From NCBI GenBank assembly GCA_946406115.1, contig OX291557.1:1954501-2018500 (forward strand): a stretch of 64,000 nucleotides of DNA, written 5' to 3'. The notes beneath the pieces were generated by a model. That model saw only the letters and a list, made by a program, of their open reading frames with translations, had not been told where the DNA came from and ran no database searches. Source of the stretch: Apoda limacodes (taxonomy: Eukaryota; Arthropoda; Insecta; Lepidoptera; Limacodidae). Shown one piece after another: positions 32,725 through 42,359 of this stretch; the first letter of the stretch is position 1, and the number at the start of each line of letters is the position of its first letter. The position numbers were made by a program, and so were the translations under genes.

Positions 32725-32802
32725 GTATCCGTAGCCTAGTGGATAGACGTATCAGATCTTAATACGTATACTCAGTGGCAGGTTGTGAATTCGAATCTCA
32801 CC
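32725..32802 (+). repeat. tRNA-like (SINE head) segment, right copy
   Basis: A-box-like TAGCCTAGTGGA at 32732 and B-box-like ATTCGAATCTCACC at about 32789 are spaced as in a tRNA-derived pol III promoter. The arms do not fold as a full tRNA, and the same segment recurs inverted at 20512-20588, so it is SINE-derived. Confidence 0.6.
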
Positions 32803-33119
32803 ATATGCCTTTCTTTTTGTCTTTGTTCTATTTTACGAATTATGAATAACTTGTTTAGTTAAACAGCTTAGACCAATTTTCTAATAGCTATTAAGTTAGT
32901 AGCAGACACTACGTGGGTAGACATATTATTTTTGTCGTTGCCGATTTGTTTCTGGGGGTGCCTGTGCTGACAAGGTTGTTTGGTGTTTTTATTTAGCTAT
33001 TAAGTTAGATGCGGTTTCTACATAGGTAGCCATTTTATTTTTGTCGTTTTGGATGTTACTGCTTGTGTTGATAAGGTTGTTTGGTGTTTTTATTATTTTT
33101 TTTTGCTGAAAATAATATG

Positions 33120-33930
33120 CAGGCCAATATTAATATTCAAGAGAGGATGCGTATTATAGAACTATATAATATGGGTTACAATATATCTCAAATTTGCAAT
33201 AAGACTGGTTTTACCATAAGTATTTTATTTGATGTTAATGTTATATCATAATTCTTATATCAAAATATTTTAATCTAAAAAAAAATTAAAATATAATTCA
33301 GTAGTTTGAAAAATGTTTATTTTGATCTGGCTTTTTGGTTCTTAGTGGATTACCGTAAAGCGTTGGTTCTCATGCAACCAAGAGGAGAGGAATTTATCAG
33401 CTCGACCTCGAAGTGGACGTCCGCGGCACATTGATACTACTCAAAGAAGATTTATGGTGGAACAATGGTTTCATACCGACTGCTGTGTTTGGGAACATGT
33501 TCAATACATCTATGCACACACTGTTCGTCGAGCTCTGCATATTAAAGGATTGCATCATAGAAAGCCAGCTCAAAAACCCCTTTTTAACTAATACCCATAA
33601 ACAAAATAGATTGTTGTTTGCAAGGGAGTATTTAGATTTCGACTGGGAGCACACCTCATTCACCGATGAGAAGTCGTTTGTATCATCTGAAAACGGGAGG
33701 CTTTATTTGTGGCGCAGAAAGGAAACCCGTTATACAGAACAAAATGCTGTCCCAAATATGGAATCTGGTCGGATATCACTTAATATGTGGGGGTGGATGA
33801 TTGCGGCTGGTCCATAGAAAACCTATGGGGTTTGATGGTGCAAAGATGGGACATGCGAAATGAAAGAACTACAGAGTCATTAGAGGCCCACTGTGTAGAA
33901 ATTTGGGACAGTATTAGAGGAACAGAACTG
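33120..33930 (+). pseudogene. Tc1/mariner-like transposase relic (right copy)
   Basis: N-terminal helix-turn-helix: NIQERMRIIELYNMGYNISQ then ICNKTGFTIS (33127-33225). After an AT-rich insertion come KRWFSCNQEE, RPRSGRPRHIDTTQRRF (near 33400-33450) and the catalytic core with FDWEHTSFTDEKSFVSS (first Asp near 33665), LYLWRRKETRY and GRISLNMWGWM. A deletion then joins this to SIENLWGLMVQRWDMRN (33815-33860), removing the second catalytic Asp. Frameshifts lie at about 33410 and 33600. It is inactive. The left copy keeps the second Asp but has a stop in place of the final Glu. Confidence 0.8.
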
Positions 33931-34599
33931 TTCTAATATAGTCGGATCTATGCGGCGGAGCTTGCTTGCTGTAATTGAAAATAATGGAGGTTATATTAAA
34001 TAGGCGAGTCGGACTCGCGCACGAAGGGTTCTGTTCCATTATCTATAAAAACGGAAAAAAAACCACGTTTGTTGTATCGAAGCCCCCCTTAAATTTTTGT
34101 TTAATTTTAATTTAATTATTTTGTTTTAAAGTAACTATATCACTAAATATTTTGTAAATATTTGAGGCGTCTATCTGTTGCCGTTATCAACATCAAGCAA
34201 AATCGAGCAAAAAAATCACGTTTGTGTATGGGAGCCCCCTTAAATATTTATTTTATTCTGTTTTTTAGTATTTATTGTTATAGCGGCAACAGAAATATAT
34301 CTTCTGTGAAAATTTCAACTGTCTAACTATCACGGTTCATGAGATACAGCCGGAGTCTTAGCAATAGGGTTCCGCTAATTACCCTTTGGGTACGGAATCC
34401 TAAAAATAAAGTACTTACTATTTATATATAGCAGCGTTACCGAATGAATGGTGACTTGTATTTTTTTTTATTCTTATGGTTAAGTTTCAATTTGCTTTTC
34501 ATTACGAAAACGAATACTTAAGTTATACCATAGGATATTTATATATAGAAAAAAGAGACATTTATCAAAAACATATATATATTTATGATTTATAAAATT

Positions 34600-36290
34600 T
34601 TAATAAAAACCATTTTTATTTGATTGCATGTGTTTTAATTCTTGCAAACAAAACAAAAAGTTCTCATACCAACTGGTTCTTTTCAGAGAGAACTAGATGT
34701 CGAAACATAAAAAAAAAGTAATTCCTAACAAAAATACTCAATACGGAAATAGCGCCTATTAATCACACCAGCGGGCAGATAACATTCAATGCGAAATAAA
34801 CAATACGTATGTAGAACAACACTGCACTTTACACCTAATTAATTTGTTAGGTAAAGAAACCAAAAGATATAAGAACGGTTTAAATAAACTGGTTAGTATA
34901 AAGAAAACTAAACATAATTTTGTCTATTTAAGGTTAATATTATTGACAGTTCTGATAATGTTAATGTGTAAGTGCGAGATTCCCAGAATGGCTCCACGCA
35001 ATTTTAACCTTTACAGTATTTATTAGAAAATTTTATATTTTTCAATCTCTTCGCAGATACCATCGCGACGTTGTACCTAAACTTGCACAGACAAATAAAA
35101 GACTACATCGCCATCCGGTTCTTAAATATAGGAGTATCTTTGCCAGAAGACAATATAATTACCAGTAATTACAATGCGCCATTTCTTTACACACAATTAA
35201 ATTCCAAAATTAAAACGAGACACTCGACAACGAGAGACCTCAACTGCGATTTGACAGATAATCTTTTTATCAATTTAAGTTAGTGATAGGCAAACTGTTT
35301 ACCAACACATTACTCTACACAATATACACACTCTCTACTCACCTCTCACTTAAGCCCATCGCAGATCAATACCCAATGCGCACCATCATACTAATCACGC
35401 TAAGTACAACTTATACAATACCCACATATTATGCCTACCTTTACTTTATTTATTATGCCTTTTATTTTTTTTCTTTGTTTTGTAACATTTTTTTTGAAGT
35501 GAAAACTTCTTTAGCGGCGTTGTGCACTTTTTTTGGTATGGGTAAAAAATGATAAACTCGCGTCAGGTCACGTGTCCTAATCGTGGAAATTCGTAAGACG
35601 GAAACCGTAATGCCACGCCTATTATAATTTTTATTTTTTGTATTCGCGATTATGAGTAGTACAAGGAGGTTGGATATGGAATTTTAATTCTATGACAGAT
35701 TGCGATGTCAAATAAGTAAATAAACAAACATTATTATTTCTTGACAATGTCAAAGACATGTCTTGTGACATATTTGAGTGTTAAGCGCGAATCGTGTGTA
35801 AAGGTTTTCACTGCTGCCGGCACTCCCGGAGTGCAACTCGTTTTTTTCTTTCTTTCCTTTACTGTTTTTTGCTATAAATTCAAATACTTACTACAAATAA
35901 TATTGTATTAGACTTAGGCTAAGTAGTTTTTCAGTAAAATGTATGTGTTGGAGAAGACACTATAGCCTGTAACACAGTTTCAAACTACCACAGGCTGCAG
36001 GGCTTCAACTTTTATTGTATATTTTTGCTAATTTTAATAATTAAGTAATAAATAAATAATATACTACAATTAATTATCATTGCACCGACACGGTTTAGGT
36101 AGTTAACCGCAAATGTCATCGCATTAGCTTCAGCTATAACAACAACATTCAATCTGATCGACACCAATCACTTAAATATAGTGGCGCCCTGTTCACCGAC
36201 ATAATGTACATTATGCGCCTAATGTCTATAATCCCACCAAAGCTATAATAAGTCAAACTTTGTTGTGTGTATGTTTGTTTAACTTGGTTG
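34600..36290. other. Unassigned sequence with one open stretch
   Basis: No gene recognised. A frame open from about 35056 to 35283 (YLNLHRQIKDYIAIRF..., ending DLTDNLFINLS) directly follows a possible splice acceptor TTTTCAATCTCTTCGCAG (35038-35055), but no family is recognised and no donor is clear. The part at 35500-35640 (AACTTCTTTAGCGGCGTTG, CTCGCGTCAGGTCACGTG) looks like a dispersed lepidopteran repeat. Confidence 0.35.
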
Positions 36291-36299
36291 AATTATGAC

Positions 36300-36800
36300 G
36301 CGTGCTATCCATAATACTTATGCATACTATCCATAATCCACGATTCTTAACAGTATCGCTGCAAGGTATTTCTTTTATTTTTAAATAAATTGAGAGTAAT
36401 GTGTCGATGGATTTTTGTTTGTAATCGAGCACTACCAATAATAATAGTTTGCGTTTTCAGAGGGGTAACTTTAAAGCCTAATGATATAGCCCACTTAAGT
36501 ATTAAGGCAAGATCTAAATTAAAAGTTTCAATAGCACGGCGGACTTCACTTAGTTTTGAGATTTAAATGTGTAAGTCATCTGCATTCAGGTGGTGGTACC
36601 TACTGAGAAGAAATGTGGTGAGTGATAGGTTTAATAAAAATAGCGAAAAGAAGAAGTGAAAAGAGGCCTCCTTGCGGAACACCGGCAGATGTAATGTAAT
36701 GCCCCAACCCCAGAAAGTATCCCCAATTTTGATAATCAAATTTGAACTGTAAAAATATATTAAATAAATACCTAATACCTACATAAACACAACTTTTCAT
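36300..36800 (-). pseudogene. LINE RT fragment (YADD-type, minus strand)
   Basis: Minus-strand pieces: SAGVPQGGLFSLLLFAIFIK (about 36690-36640), then LSEVRRAIETFNLDLALILK, WAISLGFKVTPLKTQTIIIG and SARLQTKIH (to about 36410). Same arrangement as the LINE at 28867-29811 (LSPLLFAIFIN, YADD, NPTKTQAIIVGS), so a related family. The YADD box is partly altered (NADD-like near 36580). Frameshifts on both sides. Confidence 0.75.
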
Positions 36801-37452
36801 TTATTTTGAGTTAGTCGTACTATATTTACAGAACCCGAATCTGACCACTAATGATAAGGGGAAGAACAGCTTCGAAATCCGTAAAAAGTCAATGTCATCC
36901 ATAATCGTTTAGATAATAAAAACTGAGACTACCTAAGTTAATAGAATTTGCTCTAAGATAAAAAACTTTAATACTCATTGTATGGGTGCACGGCAGTGCG
37001 CCGCCAAGTATTGACGATGATTTTCGCTTAATCTCAAAAAGAGCTGAAATAAGTATATTGTAATTTTCGTGGCTCACGCGTGAAAAAGATTTTATCTTGA
37101 AAACGAATTTTATTGGAAACCAACTAATAAAGTTTTATATAATTTATTATTTTATAGTATATTTAACGTGACTAACTAACAAAAAACAGTAAATATAACA
37201 TTTATGATATTTTCGTCCTTAAACTAGTTTCTGAGATATCTCAGAAGTTTTTGTAGATATCTTCTAAATTACTGCCTTGAAAACCTCCATCTCTTAGGTT
37301 GTTATCTACATCCACAATTAAAACCCTAATGGACCTTTATCAGTCAATTGTTGCTCTTTTTTGTAACACAAATACACTTCTCACCAAAAAAATCGAAACA
37401 GTACTGCAAGAACTATTCAGGCGGCATTTAAATAAAATAGAGGTTTATTATT

Positions 37453-37597
37453 AAAAAAACCGGCCAAGTGCGAGTCTGGCTCGCGCACCGATGGTTCCGT
37501 ACAAACCTATTATATGCCCCCCCTTAGCTACGGCCGTGCCACAAAGTGATCCTATAAGGGTTCCTTTTTTCCTTTTGAGGTACGGAACCCTTAAAAA
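37453..37597 (+). repeat. CCGGCCAAGTGCGAGTC-family repeat, short internal-deletion form
   Basis: Starts AAAACCGGCCAAGTGCGAGT and ends GAGGTACGGAACCC, only about 145 bp instead of about 480 bp (24471-24955). GGTTCCGTAC and GTACGGAACC form inverted subterminal motifs. Confidence 0.8.
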
Positions 37598-38197
37598 AGG
37601 CCAATAAATAGCTGATAGTATACACAATACACAATGGTGTACTACAATATCAAATTTGAATTAAATTTTTGAATTTTCATCCAATAAATGAATGTAAAAA
37701 TTGTTTTCGATGTGTATTTCGTCAGATTTTTTGCATTTAATTTAATATTATATAAGTTAACGGTTTAATCACATTTTCTTAAATAGTGATTGTTAATCGA
37801 GCTCTATAACATCCTACCCAAGAGATTTTTTCCTAACGAATATGGATACCTCGCCCTCGTGGGGTCGCTGGATTCAGGACATAGCCAGCGAGTTGTAGCT
37901 GCACGACTGCATCTTAGCCTCACTGCTGCCATAGCACACCTATGAGATGAGTCGAAGAGACGAGTTTACATTTCCCTATTGTAAGGGTTTGCCACAGGAG
38001 GAAAACAACCTTAGATGTGAGTTAAATTTAGCTTTGCATACTATGTCTAGCAATAACAATAACTTTCATGTGATAGATACTAACAGTATTTTAGACATAA
38101 TTATATAAGGACAAGACATAAATATTATCTCACACACCATTGTACCAGAGTGTTAGCCTTGTCGCTATCATTTTATATTAATACCACAGCCAATAAT

Positions 38198-38380
38198 TTG
38201 GCTAAACAATCTGCTTTTATTGAGCAGTGTAATTATAGTAGTGTAATTGACATTTCAGCCAAGTATTTGGCTAAACAACCTGCTTCTATTGAGCAGTGCA
38301 ATTATAATAGTGTAATTGACATTTCAGCTAGTCAGTTAGCTAAACAACCTGCTTCTATTGAGCAGTATAATAATTTGACA
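38198..38380 (+). repeat. 69-bp tandem repeat inside the LINE leader, about 2.7 units
   Basis: Units begin TTGGCTAAACAA.CTGCTT and contain TATTGAGCAGTG.AATTATA. The third unit is partial. Copy A (about 3800-3930, minus) has only two, so unit number differs between copies of the family. Confidence 0.85.
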
Positions 38381-38472
38381 TGTAATAATTTAAATTAAAT
38401 TTTCAGACAACAAAGGACCACTTTGGCATATTATATAATTCCAACATTAATAATGATTATATTAAACAATCT

Positions 38473-41360
38473 ATGTCTACTCAAGTTTTATGCAAACAGA
38501 AACAAAAAAATAAACTTTGTCATACTAAAAATAATATTCCATTGAACCTGGTGCATCAGAATATACAAGGAATGTCTCAGAAAGAACTAGAAATTGAATT
38601 GTTCATAAACTGCCAAAAGATTGACATTTTATGTATCACTGAACACTGGCTACGCAGCCATCAGTTGATGTTCAATTTCACTAATCACCAGGTGGGAAGT
38701 TCGTTCAGCCGAGTAAATGCTATCCATGGTGGCTCTTTAATTTTAGTTAATAAACAGCTAAAGTTTAAGGAACGTAAAGACATTGTGAGCCTCTCAGTTG
38801 AGCGAACTGCCGAGCTGTCCTGTATAGAAGTTGAGCATCTCATTGTTGTGAGTGTATACAAGCCGCCTTGTGCAATTTATGATAATTTTGAATTAGTTAT
38901 GGAAGAAGTGCTGAATAAAATCAGCAATTCTAATAAACAAATCATTGTTTGTGGAGACTTCAATATAAACATTTTGGAAAATAGCTCATTAAGCACCAGA
39001 TTGCTTGCCTTATTTCAGTCTTTTAATTTAAATAATTTGTTTTGTGAACCAACTAGAATTGCTGTATCCAGTGCCACTTGCATCGACAATATATTTACTG
39101 ACATAAAACCAATTCAAAAATCAATTATAAGCAATCTAGAGTCAGATCATTGTGGACAGTTAGTGGTTTTAGAAAGAAAGAATAGTATTACTAAAAAGGA
39201 AATTAAATTTATACCAATAACAACTAAACGGGTTGAATCATTTAAATCTAACTTAATGCATAAACTTCCAGATTTGCTTTATAATGGCAACCCAAATGAT
39301 ATGTACAATACTGTTCTTGACACTATTACTACAGAGTATAATAAAATATTTACTGCAAAAAAGAAACTTATTTCCAGTCGCTTTAGTTTTAGTGAATGGG
39401 CTACCCCAGGTATTCATAAAAGTAGGCGTAAACTGTATGAATTATATAAAGAAAAAACATATAATAATAGCCAAATATTTAGGGAATATTTAAAAAAATA
39501 CTCAAAAACCTTTAAAAAGGTCTGTCTTGTTGCAAAAGCAATTCACCTCAGACATAAAGTAAAAAATTCAACAAATAAAATAAAAACTACATGGAACATA
39601 ATAAATAATGAAACTGGTAAAGCTAGGAATTCTTGTCAGGACTTTGAGTTGATTGTAGATGATGCTAGTTTTAAAACAAATTCTGAGGTAGCAGTTGCCT
39701 TTGAACAGTTTTTTAGGAATATCCCATTCAAAACAACTGAACATCTAAACTCAAGTCCAATCTTAGCAGAAAAATTATTAAAAGCTAGTGTTCCTGAATG
39801 TAACGTTCCCTTTGTATTTAAAAACATTAGTCCTACAGATATCATTAATACATTTAAAACATTAGAAATTAAAAACACCACAGACCTTTGGGGACTTTCT
39901 GTAAAAACTATAAATTCAATTATTCATGTTATAGCACAACCCTTAGCCATTATATTTAATAGTTGTGTTGATAGTGGTGTGTTTCCTGATGAGATGAAAC
40001 TTAGCAAAGTTATACCTCTTTTTAAATCAGGTAGTTCAACAGATCCTAATAATTTTCGGCCTATTTCAATACTACCTATACTCAGTAAAGTTTTTGAAAA
40101 AATCATACTTTGTCAAATGTTAAGCCATTTCTGTATTAATGAGCTACTTAGTAGTAAACAGTTTGGCTTTATGAAAGGCCGTTCCACAACTGATGCAGGA
40201 GTGGCACTATTAAAAAATATATATAACGCCTGGGAGGATTCGCATGACGCCCTTGGAGTGTTTTGTGATTTATCTAAGGCATTTGACTGTGTTCAACATG
40301 AAAATCTCATCAGGAAGCTACATCACTATGGCATTAGAGGCAAAGCTCTCGACCTTTTGACATCCTATATGAGTAGGAGAGTACAGAAAATAGATGTCAA
40401 CGGTGAAAGATCTCCGGGATCAGCAGTCACTATAGGAGTCCCTCAGGGCTCAATTTTAGGTCCTTTTCTATTTCTTATTTACATTAACGATCTCCCATAT
40501 AATGTAAAAAACCATGACATTGTCTTATTTGCTGATGACACCTCTTTGCTTTTTAAAGTTAAGAGACGACAGACATGTTATAATGAATTAAATGATGCCC
40601 TTTCTAAAATTGTAAATTGGTTTAACGCTAATAATTTGTTACTTAATGAAAAAAAACTAAATGTGTTAAATTTACATTACCAAATGTTAGTCAGAGACAG
40701 ACATGTATTAATATTAATGGCGAGCAATTAGGACTTGTTAATTCAACAGTCTTTCTTGGCATAACGCTGGACTCCAAACTTCAATGGGGTCCTCATATTC
40801 ATAACCTAGCCAAAAAACTTAGCTCTGCTGTGTATGCGATCAAGAAAATAAGACAATTGACCGATGTCGACACTGCAAAAATAGTATATTTTAGCTATTT
40901 CCATAGTTTAATGACATATGGTATCCTATTGTGGGGTAGCGCTGCTGATGTAAATACAATATTTTTATTACAAAAAAGGGCAATTCGTGCTATTTATAAA
41001 TTAGGATCTAGGATATCTCTGAGGGATAGGTTTAGGGAAGTAAAAATTTTAACTTTAGTGTCGCAGTACATATATGAAAATCTTTTATATGTACATAAAA
41101 ATATCAATAGTTTCAGCAAGAAAAGTGACGTTCACAAGGTAAATACTAGAAGTAAAAATAAGCTGTTGGTGCATGATACACGTCTACACAAAATAAGTAA
41201 CTCTTTTATGGGGCAATGTATACACTTCTACAACAAAGTTCCCAATAAAATTCAAAATCTATCAATAAGTAAATTTAAATCTTTTATCAAGCCGGTACTT
41301 TGTAAAAAGGGATATTACAATATTTCAGACTATGTAAATGATAAAAATCCTTGGGACTGA
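38473..41360 (+). pseudogene. CR1-group LINE ORF2 (endonuclease + RT), single frameshift
   Basis: The ATG at 38473 begins MSTQVLCKQKQKNK. Endonuclease: LVHQNIQGMS (residue 26), CITEHWLR (about 55), VYKPPCAIYD (about 130), IIVCGDFNIN (about 155), ESDHCGQLVV (about 230). RT: KVIPLFKSGSSTDPNNFRPI (about 512), KQFGFMKGRSTTDAG, VFCDLSKAFDCVQ, IGVPQGSILGPFLFLIYIND and LFADDTSLLF (FADD at codons 686-689). At the A-run near 40650 the frame slips relative to copy A and stops at 40731. The rest continues in another frame (NSTVFLGITLDSKLQWG, KKIRQLTDVDTAKIVYF) to a stop at 41360. One indel in a homopolymer is the only visible lesion; it could be real or a sequencing error. Confidence 0.88.
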
Positions 41361-41659
41361 TGATGCTCAATTACAGGATGCATAGGTAAACCAAATTAAA
41401 ATGGAAATAACATAAAATTGTACGACTAAAAATCTTTTATTTAAAACATTAATTGTATTTTAGTTTATTTAAGTGTTTTTAAAAGAGTAACTATCGAGTT
41501 TCTTGCCGGATTCTTCTCGGTAGAAATCAACAACATTGTGAACCGGCGGGAAGGTGGGAGGGTTCAAAAAATAATATTTTATAACTTTGACGATTCAAAA
41601 GTGATTGTAAAATCCTTATTTGAATAAACCATTTTGACTTTGACTTTGACTTTGAGTCA

Positions 41660-42240
41660 GAGCGAGAGATTCTGCTCCGGAGACGCTTGGCCAGCTTAAA
41701 ATAGCTATCTATACAAGGAGAGTGGAATATAATCCCACAAAACAAGATTGTGACTTTCATCCTTTCCATGAGGAACCGCATTGAAGCAGTTGTACACGCT
41801 AATCGCTTGTATGTTTTTTAATTTTTTCAACAATTTTGGTTCGAGAACGCATCGCTAGATAGCCGGGTGCGGTAATCCACGAAAGCCTGCGCGCGCGCAG
41901 AATTGCACCAGCGACACCTGGCAGCCTATTTTTACGACACACGCAGTTTAATATTAAGACCGAGTGCACGTCGCATCACTTTTTGATAATCGTGCCGTGT
42001 GAACTTGTACCCGCGTCCCGCGCCATTTTGTTAGGAATTTTAAAGACAGTGGATCGTTAAAACTGGGCCAACGTAGGCCTTAATAAAATTGCATGAACTT
42101 ACCCAAATTTTGGCGTCAGATTTTATGTTCACGGTTTGTGTAATATGTGGTGTATTGTGTTTCTGTTTTTGTATGTTTCTGTTTCTCTGTGTGACGTACT
42201 TATTCACTATGTATAAAATTAATACAATCAAAACAATGTA
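41660..42240. other. Unassigned; possible BEL/Pao 3' LTR region
   Basis: Lies between the LINE tail and the BEL/Pao relic on the element's 3' side. TTTGTGTAATATGTGGT at 42133-42149 recurs at 44308-44324 on the other side of the relic, so the two may be LTR or leader remnants. No full LTR could be delimited. A CGCGCGCG patch sits near 41890. Confidence 0.35.
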
Positions 42241-42359
42241 AATACGCCGCGACCTGTCAAAGGATTATATGTGACTGACTGAGATGCCGGTCCACCCAGA
42301 GTAGCGACAATCCTATTAACCTTGTCACGCGCCGCGGTCCAACTTAATAAATCTTTACT

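Larger units (their letters stand above)
32565..34549 (+). mobile_element. Composite Tc1/mariner-like + SINE + repeat unit, right copy
   Basis: Inverted partner of 18931-20747. Order: TACGGTCAGTTGCA end, leader, tRNA-like segment (32725-32802), transposase relic (33120-33930), dispersed repeat with GGCGAGTCGGACTCGCGCAC (33998-34410), and the TACCGAATGAATGGTGACTT end segment. The inner ends of the two copies face each other across the aminotransferase first exon. Confidence 0.75.
37970..41656 (+). mobile_element. CR1-group LINE, copy B (nearly intact)
   Basis: The 5' leader starts near 37970 (ACATTTCCCTATTGTAAGGG, the same point where copy A ends at 11389). ORF2 runs 38473-41360. The 3' UTR ends with an AATAAACC...(TTTGAC)n tail at 41622-41656. 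The tail type and RT motifs fit CR1-group (Daphne-like?) elements; clade is tentative. A leader frame (NFHVIDTNSILDIII, stop near 38106) may be the end of ORF1. Target duplication not found. Confidence 0.85.

Noticed and set aside
32725..32802. tRNA gene
   Set aside because: A and B boxes are present, but the stems do not form a convincing tRNA and the segment is duplicated within a transposon composite; SINE-derived.
35056..35283. Host exon preceded by a strong-looking acceptor
   Set aside because: No family recognised, no donor, no partner exon; kept only as a note in the unassigned stretch.
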